The translations under genes and the position numbers were made by a program. A DNA stretch of 13,934 nt from Pseudomonadota bacterium (lineage in GTDB: Bacteria > Desulfobacterota > Desulfobacteria > Desulfobacterales > Desulfobacteraceae). Numbering within the stretch: the first letter of the stretch is position 1; every line of letters begins with the position of its first letter. The stretch lies in the NCBI GenBank assembly GCA_018816605.1, contig JAHIVS010000450.1, positions 1 to 13,934 of the forward strand, given 5' to 3'. The notes under the pieces are model-generated. The model did not search any database. It worked only from the letters and a program-made list of their open reading frames with translations, and had not been told where the DNA came from. This document shows positions 1-6,805 of this stretch, piece by piece.

Positions 1-1
1 C

Positions 2-106
2 TCAATCTTAAACGAACTGTTCAATGGACAGAATCCAGACCCTGATAAGCTAAGCCGGAACGAGATTGTCAAAGATCAAAAGAGCATCAGGCAAGCAAAA
101 ACCTAA
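2..106 (+). CDS. C-terminal tail of an unidentified protein (5' end outside window)
   Basis: Only one plus-strand frame stays open from the left edge, and it ends at a TAA at 104-106. It gives 34 residues, beginning SILNELFNGQNPDP and ending SIRQAKT. The segment is hydrophilic and charged with no recognisable motif, so no family can be named. It is followed by about 36 nt without signals and then a promoter-like sequence for the next gene, which fits a gene end. A chance open frame of this length is possible, so the call is tentative. Confidence 0.4.
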   Translation, partial: SILNELFNGQNPDPDKLSRNEIVKDQKSIRQAKT

Positions 107-142
107 CCGGACACTACTGAAATTTAACGGCATAAAAATTAT

Positions 143-171
143 TTGTAAGTTTTGTCGACTTGACCTATTAT
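143..171 (+). promoter_or_regulatory. Putative sigma-70-type promoter for the membrane/coiled-coil gene
   Basis: TTGTAA (143-148) and TATTAT (166-171) are separated by exactly 17 nt. Transcription would start near 178 and leave a leader of about 50 nt before the ATG at 227. Assigned by consensus match only. Confidence 0.45.
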
Positions 172-226
172 GGGACAATTGCGTAAGGTACTGATCTTCA
201 ACAACCTGGTGTGAGCAAGATTTAAA

Positions 227-676
227 ATGGTATTTTTTACAGCCATCATTATTGTTTTTATTCTCTATTATCTGCAGGCAGACGGGCTTGTCTATGTTAC
301 CATCATCGCCCTGGTCGCAGAACTCATCAATATTTTCATGACCCACGCCATGACGATATCTGTTGAAAAAAGACTGAAAGCCCACCACAAAAAAATCATT
401 GACGGGTACACAAAAAGATTAAAGACCAATAGGAAAACCATACAAGCGCTTGAAAAAGCACAAGAGGACTCTGTCAGAATACTATACAATTCCAACATGA
501 AAATAAAAGACCTTGAGGAAAAACTGGAAAAACTGACCCCGCCCCAAATACCTGTCAAAGAAAAAGAACCCATCCTTGCCAAGGAAGAAAAAAATCCCTT
601 GTCAACGGAGACAAAAAAACCGGAAGCTTATATGGACCTCCCGGACGGTTCAAACAGAAATCGCTCCAAAAAATGA
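227..676 (+). CDS. Small membrane-anchored coiled-coil protein, function unknown
   Basis: This 149-residue protein belongs to no family I recognise. Residues 1-42 are strongly hydrophobic (MVFFTAIIIVFILYYL, then VYVTIIALVAELINIF) and look like two short membrane segments or a hairpin. Residues about 45-105 are rich in K, E, Q and L with heptad-like spacing, suggesting a coiled coil (KRLKTNRKTIQALEKAQED; IKDLEEKLEKL). The last 45 residues are rich in proline, lysine and glutamate and probably disordered. The layout suggests an inner-membrane anchor with a cytoplasmic helical stalk. The ATG at 227 has only a weak Shine-Dalgarno (GAGCAAG about 9 nt upstream). The gene is convergent with the lipoprotein gene, 22 nt away, and no clear terminator is visible between them. 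Confidence 0.7.
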   Translation: MVFFTAIIIVFILYYLQADGLVYVTIIALVAELINIFMTHAMTISVEKRLKAHHKKIIDGYTKRLKTNRKTIQALEKAQEDSVRILYNSNMKIKDLEEKLEKLTPPQIPVKEKEPILAKEEKNPLSTETKKPEAYMDLPDGSNRNRSKK

Positions 677-698
677 GGCGCCGGCCCCTGGGTACAGA

Positions 699-1061
699 TT
701 ATTCCTTGAGAATTTTAATTTTTACGATCTGCCCTTCTTTGTTCATATAGGCAACCCCCTTTGCAATGGCCATTCTGGATGATGAATCCACCACCTCGAT
801 CTGTTTTTCATAAAGCACAACAGAAGAGATTTCTTCTTTTTTTAAAGACCTTACAATGGCGGTATCCTCTTTTAAGCCATCTTTTGCGTCCTGTCGATCG
901 AGGTTCTTTTTCCGGACAGTCTGTTCAGATAGACTCTTGCGAGCTTCATTTCTTTCTGCCACAAGATCTGCCAACCCGGAATACTCATCTTTTCTATCAT
1001 CACAGGCAGTCAGCAAGATCAAGCTTAAAAATGAGCACGATAAGATCCATCGCAACCCCAT
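699..1061 (-). CDS. Small lipoprotein of unknown function
   Basis: The 120-residue product has a classic type II signal peptide: MGLRW, a hydrophobic core, then the lipobox LLTAC with the lipidated Cys at residue 20. The mature part is charged: a helical, coiled-coil-like stretch (about residues 30-75) followed by a more beta-like end (VVLYEKQIEVVDSSSRMAI ... IVKIKILKE). Aspartates directly after the Cys (CDD) would in enterobacteria favour inner-membrane retention under the +2 rule; whether that rule holds here is unknown. It starts 11 nt after the STAS gene stop, with GGGG a few bases upstream as a possible ribosome site, so the two are very probably co-transcribed. No family assignment is possible by eye. 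Confidence 0.8.
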   Translation of the reverse strand: MGLRWILSCSFLSLILLTACDDRKDEYSGLADLVAERNEARKSLSEQTVRKKNLDRQDAKDGLKEDTAIVRSLKKEEISSVVLYEKQIEVVDSSSRMAIAKGVAYMNKEGQIVKIKILKE

Positions 1062-1072
1062 TGATTTTCCCC

Positions 1073-1384
1073 TTATTTGCCGACTCCTTCAACTGTAAAC
1101 CGGCGATTCAGCCTCATGGTGGTGAAAAGGCCATATACATCCTTTTTTACGTTTATCACTTTTAATTTACGGGCCGACTGGCTCAATGTATTATGGGACG
1201 CAATAATAACACCAATACCGACAGAATCAACCATTTCAACCCCTATCAAATCAATAACCACATTGCCACTGGATGAATTGATGGCCGATAATAGTTCATC
1301 TTTAAACGCTTCTGCCATTGAAGCGACAACATCTGTTCCCGGCCGAATAATAGTCTGGTCTGCTTCATTCACGATTTCGCTCAT
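1073..1384 (-). CDS. STAS-domain protein (anti-sigma factor antagonist type)
   Basis: The 103-residue product is a single STAS domain of the SpoIIAA/RsbV kind. The diagnostic loop is IGVEMVDSVGIGVIIASHNT, where Ser54 (DSVG) sits at the position normally phosphorylated by an RsbW/SpoIIAB-type kinase. It is preceded by the strand NVVIDL and followed by a C-terminal KLKVINV strand. In this family the unphosphorylated form binds an anti-sigma kinase or another signalling partner. No such kinase gene lies in the window, so the partner is unknown. I chose the ATG at 1384 because AGGAGA lies 6 nt upstream. An upstream in-frame ATG at 1450 would add 22 residues, including a poor match to any STAS N-terminus, and lacks a ribosome site. 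The gene heads an operon with the lipoprotein gene. Confidence 0.88.
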   Translation of the reverse strand: MSEIVNEADQTIIRPGTDVVASMAEAFKDELLSAINSSSGNVVIDLIGVEMVDSVGIGVIIASHNTLSQSARKLKVINVKKDVYGLFTTMRLNRRFTVEGVGK

Positions 1385-1481
1385 ATCTTTCTCCTGTGTT
1401 AATATAAGAAGGTACCTGTCTTGAACGCTACGACATGGATTTGTTGCCAAAAAAATCGTTTAATCATTTGTATAGGCCTGC

Positions 1482-1510
1482 ATATTATCCCAAAATTTTA
1501 TTTTGTTCAA
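1482..1510 (-). promoter_or_regulatory. Putative sigma-70-type promoter of the STAS-lipoprotein operon
   Basis: On the minus strand TTGAAC (1510-1505) and TAATAT (1487-1482) are spaced by 17 nt, a near-consensus arrangement. Transcription would begin near 1475 and give a leader of about 90 nt before the ATG at 1384. Confidence 0.6.
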
Positions 1511-1556
1511 ACAATAAATTCATTTCAACAAAAAGATCGGCAACACCAGATTGGAC

Positions 1557-1585
1557 TTGAAAAAAAAACAAAAGACCATTATATA
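1557..1585 (+). promoter_or_regulatory. Putative sigma-70-type promoter of the SRP RNA gene
   Basis: TTGAAA (1557-1562) and TATATA (1580-1585) are separated by 17 nt. The expected start, about 1592, falls at the 5' edge of the outer stem of the RNA. This supports the outer stem being part of the primary transcript. Confidence 0.6.
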
Positions 1586-1593
1586 TATTACTT

Positions 1594-1766
1594 CCGGCTG
1601 CGCAGGCCGGATGGGTTAATTCTGATCGGTCGCCTCGTAACAGAAGGCCATGAACCTCGTCAGATCCGGAAGGAAGCAGCGATAAGTGATCTCTTCTGTG
1701 TCGTGGATCGATCCCGGTCATGCAATTTTCCTTTCATCCGCCTGCCAGCCGGATCTTTTCTTTTTT
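1594..1766 (+). other. Outer stem enclosing the SRP RNA, followed by a T-rich terminator-like tract
   Basis: The segment from 1594 to 1613 (CCGGCTGCGCAGGCCGGATG) is almost the exact reverse complement of 1735-1752 (CATCCGCCTGCCAGCCGG), with two single-base bulges. Positions 1756-1766 then read TTTTCTTTTTT. Together with the promoter at 1557-1585, this suggests a transcript of about 170 nt that folds into one long rod and stops in the T tract. The stem may serve as terminator, as precursor ends trimmed by RNases, or as a genuine extension of the mature SRP RNA. Confidence 0.6.
1620..1723 (+). ncRNA. ffs: Signal recognition particle RNA (4.5S-like, small bacterial type), core hairpin
   Basis: The hallmark domain IV sequence is at 1658-1680: GTCAGATCC, the GGAA tetraloop, then GGAAGCAGC. 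It differs from E. coli 4.5S RNA (GTCAGGTCC...) at one base. Flanking pairings build a rod: CAGAAG (1641-1646) with CTTCTG (1693-1698), and TGATCGG (1623-1629) with CCGGTCA (1714-1720, one G-T pair). The core of about 100 nt matches the small SRP RNA class, which lacks an Alu domain. The RNA binds Ffh through domain IV and targets membrane and secretory proteins to the translocon. An outer stem (1594-1752) encloses the core and may belong to the precursor or the mature RNA, so the exact ends are uncertain. Confidence 0.92.
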
Positions 1767-1790
1767 ACCCCTCCCTGCTTTATTTATATC

Positions 1791-1818
1791 TTGACATGCT
1801 TTCAAACAGACTTATTTT
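1791..1818 (+). promoter_or_regulatory. Putative vegetative promoter of grpE-dnaK
   Basis: A perfect TTGACA (1791-1796) is followed after 16 nt by TATTTT (1813-1818), giving a leader of about 65 nt before grpE. I found no sigma-32-like CCCAT-type -10 element and no CIRCE inverted repeat in 1767-1888. Confidence 0.45.
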
Positions 1819-1888
1819 TCAGCCATCATTTATACTTATTAATCACTTAACGCTTAAATATTAGGAATTTTGGAGCAGGAGAAATAAT

Positions 1889-2488
1889 TTGGTACTAAAA
1901 GAAAAAAAAACAAGAATGAAAAAAAAAGACGATTCTCCCCAACAAGATGCCCCACCGCAGAAAGACCCAAAAGATTCCGAAAACGGGAATGGCAAGACAA
2001 ATGATGAAGGGCTTCAAGAACTAAAAGATCAAATCGCTTCTGAAAAGGATCGTGTATTAAGGCTTTCGGCTGAATTTGAAAATTACAAAAAACGAACGCA
2101 AAGAGAGATTAATGACTTTAGAAAATTTGCCAATGAATCTGTTTTCCGGCAGTTTTTATCGGTCGTAGACAACCTTGAACGGGCAATCGCAAGTGCCCAG
2201 GAAAGTTCAGAGAACTCAGGTCTTTTTGAAGGTGTAAAACTGACGCACAAGGAAATAGTCAAGCTTTTTGAAACCTTTAATTTAAAACCTGTAGACGCTG
2301 CAGAAAAACCCTTTGATCCGAACTTTCACCAGGCAGTCACCCAGGAAGAAACCGACGATTTTCCTGAAAACACTGTTACAAAGGTGCTTCAAAAAGGGTA
2401 TCTCCTTCACGACAGGCTGATCAGACCGGCAATGGTTGTTGTTTCAAAAAGCGCAAACAAAAAAACCAAAGAAAATATAGAAAATTAA
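1889..2488 (+). CDS. grpE: GrpE, nucleotide exchange factor of DnaK
   Basis: The 199-residue protein has the usual GrpE plan. The N-terminus is charged and low in complexity (about 1-45). A long helix runs through RVLRLSAEFENYKKRTQRE, and the family blocks FANESVFRQFLSVVDNLERA, PFDPNFHQAVTQEE and GYLLHDRLIRPAMVVVSK form the beta-domain end. GrpE acts as a cytoplasmic dimer that releases ADP from DnaK. The start chosen is TTG at 1889 because AGGAGA (1877-1882) lies 6 nt upstream. The first ATG (1916) lacks a good ribosome site and would only shorten the disordered tail by nine residues. dnaK follows after 21 nt, so the two form an operon. Confidence 0.96.
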   Translation: MVLKEKKTRMKKKDDSPQQDAPPQKDPKDSENGNGKTNDEGLQELKDQIASEKDRVLRLSAEFENYKKRTQREINDFRKFANESVFRQFLSVVDNLERAIASAQESSENSGLFEGVKLTHKEIVKLFETFNLKPVDAAEKPFDPNFHQAVTQEETDDFPENTVTKVLQKGYLLHDRLIRPAMVVVSKSANKKTKENIEN

Positions 2489-2509
2489 AGATATCTTGGA
2501 GGGTATATT

Positions 2510-4420
2510 ATGGGTAAAATTATTGGAATAGACTTGGGAACAACCAACTCCTGCGTAGCGGTCATGGAAGCTGGCGGAGAAGTGAAAATCATTACCAATG
2601 CCGAAGGCGGAAGAACCACGCCGTCCATAGTGGCATTGACGGAAAGTGGCGAGCGGATTGTGGGCATGGCGGCCAAACGCCAGGCTGTCACCAACCCTGA
2701 GAACACGGTCTTTGGCGTCAAGCGACTGATTGGCAGAAAATTCAGTTCAAAGGAAATACAAACAGACATCCCCAATCTTCCCTACAAAATTGAAGCTGCT
2801 GCCAACGGAGACACCCGGATCAATCTGAGGGGAAAACAGTACAGTCCGGCTGAAATTTCATCTTTTATCCTGTCCAACATCAAAAAAACGGCTGAAGATT
2901 ATCTGGGCGAAGCGGTAACAGAAGCCGTCATCACAGTACCTGCCTATTTTAACGACAGCCAGCGGCAGGCGACCAAAGATGCGGGGAAAATTGCAGGGCT
3001 TATTGTAAAGCGCATCATCAACGAACCCACTGCCGCCTCCCTTGCTTATGGGCTTGACAAGAAAAAAGAAGAAAAAATAGCCGTTTTTGACCTGGGCGGA
3101 GGAACCTTTGATGTATCGGTTCTTGAGATCGGTGATGGCGTTTTTGAGGTAAAATCAACCTCCGGCGACACCCATCTGGGTGGCGAGGACTTTGACTTGA
3201 GAATCATTGATTATATTGCAGATGAATTTAAAAAATCCCAGGGCATTGACGTTCGGGGGGATAAAATGGCACTACAGCGGCTGAAGGAAGCAGCTGAAAA
3301 AGCAAAAATGGAATTGTCCACAGCCACCGAAACCAACATAAACCTGCCCTTTATTACGGCAGATGCCTCAGGGCCAAAACATTTGGACGTTAAACTGACC
3401 CGGGCCAAACTGGAGTCTTTGGTTGCAGATCTTCTGGACAACCTTGAACAGCCCTGCAGAACAGCGTTAAAGGAAGCCAACCTGGGCAGTGGCGGTGTGG
3501 ACGAAGTGGTATTGGTCGGCGGCATGACCCGCATGCCGGCTGTCCAGGAGCGGGTGGAAAAAATATTCGGTCAAAAACCCCACAGAGGCGTGAATCCGGA
3601 TGAAGTGGTTGCCATGGGTGCTGCCATCCAGGCCGGTGTTCTCCAGGGGGATGTCAATGATGTCCTTCTGTTGGATGTCACCCCGCTTTCCTTAGGCATT
3701 GAAACCCTGGGCGGCGTCATGACAAAACTCATTGAAAAAAATACCACCATCCCCACCAAAAAGAGCCAGGTATTCTCTACTGCAGCCGACAATCAGCCGG
3801 CAGTCTCCATCCATGTGCTCCAGGGGGAAAGAGAAATCGCTTCCGGCAACAAAACCCTGGGACAATTTGAATTGGCGGATATTCCGCCGGCACCCAGGGG
3901 TGTTCCCCAGATCGAAGTCTCCTTTGACATTGATGCCAATGGAATCGTCCATGTGGCAGCAAAGGACAAGGCAACCGGCAAACAGCAATCCATCCAGATC
4001 ACGGCAGCCAGCGGTCTTTCAGAGGACGAAATAAACAGAATGGTCAAAGATGCTGAAATGCATGCTGAGGAAGACAAGAAAAAAAGAGAACTGGTTGACA
4101 CCAAAAACCAGGCTGAAAGCCTTTGTGACCAGACCGCAAAAACCCTTAAGGAACACGGGGACAAGGTGGATGAAGCAACCCGGAAAAGCATTGAAACTGC
4201 GCTTGAAAACTTGAAACAGGCCAAGGATTCAGAGGATGTCCAGGATATCAAAGCCAAAATCGAAGCCCTTTCCCAGGCCTCCCACAAACTGGCAGAAGTG
4301 ATGTATCAGCAGGCAGCCCAGGAGAATCCGGGTGCGGATGCTGGCGGCCAGGCCAACCCGTCCAAGGACGATGAGGATGTGGTGGATGCAGATTTTGAAG
4401 AGGTCAAAAAGGACAAATAA
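2510..4420 (+). CDS. dnaK: DnaK, Hsp70 molecular chaperone
   Basis: This full-length 636-residue Hsp70 shows every signature: [14 protein letters not shown] (about 5-18, phosphate loop), [15 protein letters not shown] (about 170), [19 protein letters not shown] (about 190-208) and [17 protein letters not shown] (about 335). The interdomain linker and start of the substrate domain are [17 protein letters not shown] (about 385-401). A helical lid follows, then an acidic tail ending EEVKKDK, close to the usual EEVKDKK. It is an ATP-driven cytoplasmic chaperone working with GrpE and a J-protein. The ATG has a strong ribosome site (GGAGGG, 2498-2503). Unusually for the neighbourhood, no dnaJ follows; a terminator and an unrelated acyl-CoA ligase come next. 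Confidence 0.98.
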   Translation: MGKIIGIDLGTTNSCVAVMEAGGEVKIITNAEGGRTTPSIVALTESGERIVGMAAKRQAVTNPENTVFGVKRLIGRKFSSKEIQTDIPNLPYKIEAAANGDTRINLRGKQYSPAEISSFILSNIKKTAEDYLGEAVTEAVITVPAYFNDSQRQATKDAGKIAGLIVKRIINEPTAASLAYGLDKKKEEKIAVFDLGGGTFDVSVLEIGDGVFEVKSTSGDTHLGGEDFDLRIIDYIADEFKKSQGIDVRGDKMALQRLKEAAEKAKMELSTATETNINLPFITADASGPKHLDVKLTRAKLESLVADLLDNLEQPCRTALKEANLGSGGVDEVVLVGGMTRMPAVQERVEKIFGQKPHRGVNPDEVVAMGAAIQAGVLQGDVNDVLLLDVTPLSLGIETLGGVMTKLIEKNTTIPTKKSQVFSTAADNQPAVSIHVLQGEREIASGNKTLGQFELADIPPAPRGVPQIEVSFDIDANGIVHVAAKDKATGKQQSIQITAASGLSEDEINRMVKDAEMHAEEDKKKRELVDTKNQAESLCDQTAKTLKEHGDKVDEATRKSIETALENLKQAKDSEDVQDIKAKIEALSQASHKLAEVMYQQAAQENPGADAGGQANPSKDDEDVVDADFEEVKKDK

Positions 4421-4444
4421 AAGCTTGTAAAAGCTGTTGAATAT

Positions 4445-4484
4445 AATCCTGCCGTGGTCTATAGTTGCCCGGCAGGATTTTTTT
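4445..4484 (+). terminator. Rho-independent terminator after dnaK
   Basis: AATCCTGCCG (4445-4454) pairs perfectly with CGGCAGGATT (4470-4479) around a 15-nt loop. The stem runs directly into a T tract ending at 4484. It lies 24 nt after the dnaK stop and closes the grpE-dnaK unit. Confidence 0.92.
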
Positions 4485-4513
4485 ATATTCATTCACAAGG
4501 CCTTGGTAACCCA

Positions 4514-6118
4514 ATGATAAAAACGGACATGACAATCACGGATATACTCGCGCAAAACAGCGACCGCTATCCAGAAGAAACAGCCATTGTAGAGCGCATT
4601 CCCGCCCTGAACGTAAAAAAGCAGATCACCTGGAAAGAATTTTACAGATTTTCCTGCAGGTTTGCCAATTCTCTTGGCAAAAAAGGCATCCGAAAAGGGG
4701 ACAAGGTGGTCCAGCTCATGACCAACTCCATTGACTGGCTTCCCCTTTATTTTGGCATCCTGTATAGCGGTGCATGGGCCGTTCCCTTGAACTTCAGATT
4801 TGAGTCCGACAAGATCCTGCTGTGCACCCAAACCGCTGAAGCCAAGGTCTTTATTTTTGGGCCTGAATTCATCCGGCGTATTGAGGCGGTTAAGCCTGAA
4901 TTGGAAAAATGTGTCACCCTGTGGCTTTTTTCAGGGCCAAAAGATGACTGTCCCCAGTGGGCCTGTCCTGTCCAGGATTTTATCTGTGAGGAAAAAGGGA
5001 CGCTTCTTCCCGATGTCGACCTTTGCATGGAAGATCCGGCAGCACTTTATTTCACCTCCGGCACCACCGGCACCCCAAAGGCGGTGCTGCTCACCCATAA
5101 AAACCTTTCCCATGCCTGCTATCTTGAAAATAGCCACCATGGCCAGACCCACGAGGATATTTTCCTGTGTATTCCGCCCCTGTACCATACGGGCGCCAAA
5201 ATGCACTGGATGGGCTCTTTTCTTGTGGGCGGAAAGTGCGTCCTCCTCAACGGCGTGAACCCCAAATGGATTATCGAGGCAATCTCCCAGGAGTTGTGTA
5301 CCATTGTATGGCTGCTGGTGCCCTGGGCCCATGATATCCTCATTGCCGTTGAAAACAAAGAGATTCTCCTGTCCAATTATGTGCTTTCCCAATGGCGTCT
5401 CATGCATGCAGGTGCCCAGCCTGTCCCGCCCAGTCTGATTGAAAACTGGAAAAAATATTTTCCGGCCCAGGCCTATGATACCAACTATGGCCTCACCGAA
5501 TCCACAGGTCCCGGATGTGTCCATCTGGGCCTTGAAAATGCAGACAGAATCGGTCCCATTGGGCTGCCTGGCAACGGCTGGGAGGCAAAGATTGTGGACA
5601 AGCAGGGAAATCATCTTTTTGCCAACGAATCCGGAGAACTCATTGTCCGTGGCCCGGGGGTCATGAAAGAATATTATAAGAACCCGGAAGCCACCCAAAA
5701 AACCATCCGAAACGGATGGCTCCACACTGGGGACATTGCCAGATATGACAAAGACGGATTTATCTGGCTTGTGGACCGTAAAAAAGATATGATCATTTAT
5801 GGGGGTGAAAATATATTCCCCGTTGAAATTGAAAACTTTTTTCTCACCCATGAAAAAATTAAAGATATAGCGGTTATTGGTGTGCCCGACCTTCGTTTGG
5901 GTGAAATCCCGGCTGGTATTATCAGTGTAAAACCCGGTGCCATGCTGGGTGAAAAGGAGATCATAGCGTTCCAGGCAGCCCTGCCCCGGTACAAGCAGTT
6001 GAAACAGATATTTTTCGGGGATGTCCCCCGAAACCCAACTGGAAAAATTGAAAAACCAAAATTGAGACGAATGTATGCAGAAGACAAACGAAAAGACATT
6101 AATAAACTTCTCAAGTAA
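4514..6118 (+). CDS. Acyl-CoA synthetase (AMP-forming, class I adenylate-forming enzyme)
   Basis: The 534-residue protein carries the ANL-superfamily core motifs. They are the phosphate-binding loop YFTSGTTGTPKAVLLTHKN (about 178-196), YGLTESTG (about 325), GWLHTGDIARYDKDGF (about 402-417), the hinge region DRKKDMIIYGGENIFPVEIE (about 421-440), and PRNPTGKIEKPKLR near the end with the catalytic lysine (about 511). It activates a carboxylic acid to an acyl-adenylate and then an acyl-CoA; the likely substrates are fatty or aromatic acids, but specificity cannot be read by eye. I place the start at ATG 4514. An earlier in-frame GTG (4454) lies inside the dnaK terminator stem and would add 20 unlikely residues. 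The ribosome site is weak (AAGG, 12 nt upstream). The 3' end overlaps lolA by 44 nt. Confidence 0.93.
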   Translation: MIKTDMTITDILAQNSDRYPEETAIVERIPALNVKKQITWKEFYRFSCRFANSLGKKGIRKGDKVVQLMTNSIDWLPLYFGILYSGAWAVPLNFRFESDKILLCTQTAEAKVFIFGPEFIRRIEAVKPELEKCVTLWLFSGPKDDCPQWACPVQDFICEEKGTLLPDVDLCMEDPAALYFTSGTTGTPKAVLLTHKNLSHACYLENSHHGQTHEDIFLCIPPLYHTGAKMHWMGSFLVGGKCVLLNGVNPKWIIEAISQELCTIVWLLVPWAHDILIAVENKEILLSNYVLSQWRLMHAGAQPVPPSLIENWKKYFPAQAYDTNYGLTESTGPGCVHLGLENADRIGPIGLPGNGWEAKIVDKQGNHLFANESGELIVRGPGVMKEYYKNPEATQKTIRNGWLHTGDIARYDKDGFIWLVDRKKDMIIYGGENIFPVEIENFFLTHEKIKDIAVIGVPDLRLGEIPAGIISVKPGAMLGEKEIIAFQAALPRYKQLKQIFFGDVPRNPTGKIEKPKLRRMYAEDKRKDINKLLK

Positions 6119-6785
6119 GACGTGGATGATGAATTGCCTTGGCACTTTTATGCCTTTGCTGCTGGTGTGCGCTCTGCTTTTTGCCTTTCTTGCAAAAGAC
6201 ATTTCGGCAGATACACTTCAAGATACCATTTTAACTGCCGTTGAAAAAAAATATACCGGCACCGAATTCCAGGCAGACTTCAGCCAGGTCTCAAAACTTG
6301 AAGCCCTGGAGGTAACGGAAACTGCTTCCGGGAAAGCCTGGTTCAGCCATCCTGGAAAGATGCGATGGCTGTATCTGGACCCGGAGCGCCATGAAATCAT
6401 TACAAACGGGAAGACCCTCTGGATCTATCGCCCCGACCAGGCCCAGGTGATGAGGGGGGATGCCCAAAAATTTTTCAAGGCAGGGGCGGGAGGGTCATTT
6501 TTATCGGATATCGGGCTGATTCGGAAAAATTTTACCATCCAGCTCAAAGAGGCAACCGACACCCATGCGACCCTTTTATTGACCGCCAGACAAAAAAATC
6601 CAGACATGGTTTCCATTCTTATCCGCGTATCCCGCACCACCCATGAAATTGAGCAGGCCACAACCCGGAATGTATACGGAGATACCACCTTGTTTGCGTT
6701 TACCAATATAAAATTTACAACCACCAATGCATCCACATTTGAGTTTAAGATCCCCGAGGGATCCAGTATTGTTGAGATGGATTGA
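6075..6785 (+). CDS. lolA: LolA-like outer-membrane lipoprotein carrier protein
   Basis: The product matches LolA: an N-terminal signal peptide, then TGTEFQADFSQVSKLEALEV, GKAWFSHPGKMRWLYLDPE, the typical ITNGKTLWIYRPDQAQVM, and a C-terminal stretch of beta strands (LFAFTNIKFTTT ... FEFKIPEGSSIVEMD). LolA ferries lipoproteins through the periplasm from LolCDE to the outer membrane. With the ATG at 6075 the protein is 236 residues and overlaps the acyl-CoA ligase by 44 nt. This gives a long n-region with lysines before the hydrophobic core (FMPLLLVCALLFAFLA) and a likely cleavage after ISA. ATGs at 6126 and 6129 give a shorter signal but leave it without positive charges and without a ribosome site. 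GAGA at 6064-6067 fits the 6075 start. Confidence 0.9.
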   Translation: MQKTNEKTLINFSSKTWMMNCLGTFMPLLLVCALLFAFLAKDISADTLQDTILTAVEKKYTGTEFQADFSQVSKLEALEVTETASGKAWFSHPGKMRWLYLDPERHEIITNGKTLWIYRPDQAQVMRGDAQKFFKAGAGGSFLSDIGLIRKNFTIQLKEATDTHATLLLTARQKNPDMVSILIRVSRTTHEIEQATTRNVYGDTTLFAFTNIKFTTTNASTFEFKIPEGSSIVEMD

Positions 6786-6805
6786 TTATAAAAGGAACCC
6801 GTACA

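Noticed and set aside
1385..1450. Upstream ATG (1450) for the STAS gene
   Set aside because: ATG 1384 has AGGAGA at proper spacing and begins a normal-length STAS domain; the extension has no ribosome site.
1421..1864. Plus-strand open frame of 147 codons
   Set aside because: It runs through the STAS promoter region and the whole SRP RNA gene, has no protein signature, and its translation is low in plausibility.
1767..1888. CIRCE or sigma-32 element upstream of grpE
   Set aside because: I looked for the CIRCE arms and for a CCCAT-type -10 and saw neither.
4454..4513. GTG-initiated 20-residue extension of the acyl-CoA ligase
   Set aside because: The GTG is in the stem of the dnaK terminator, and the added residues do not resemble the family's N-terminus.
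4931..6202. Long minus-strand open frame (423 codons) across the acyl-CoA ligase
   Set aside because: It is antisense to a clear ligase gene, has no family motif or ribosome site, and is explained by the codon bias of the real gene.
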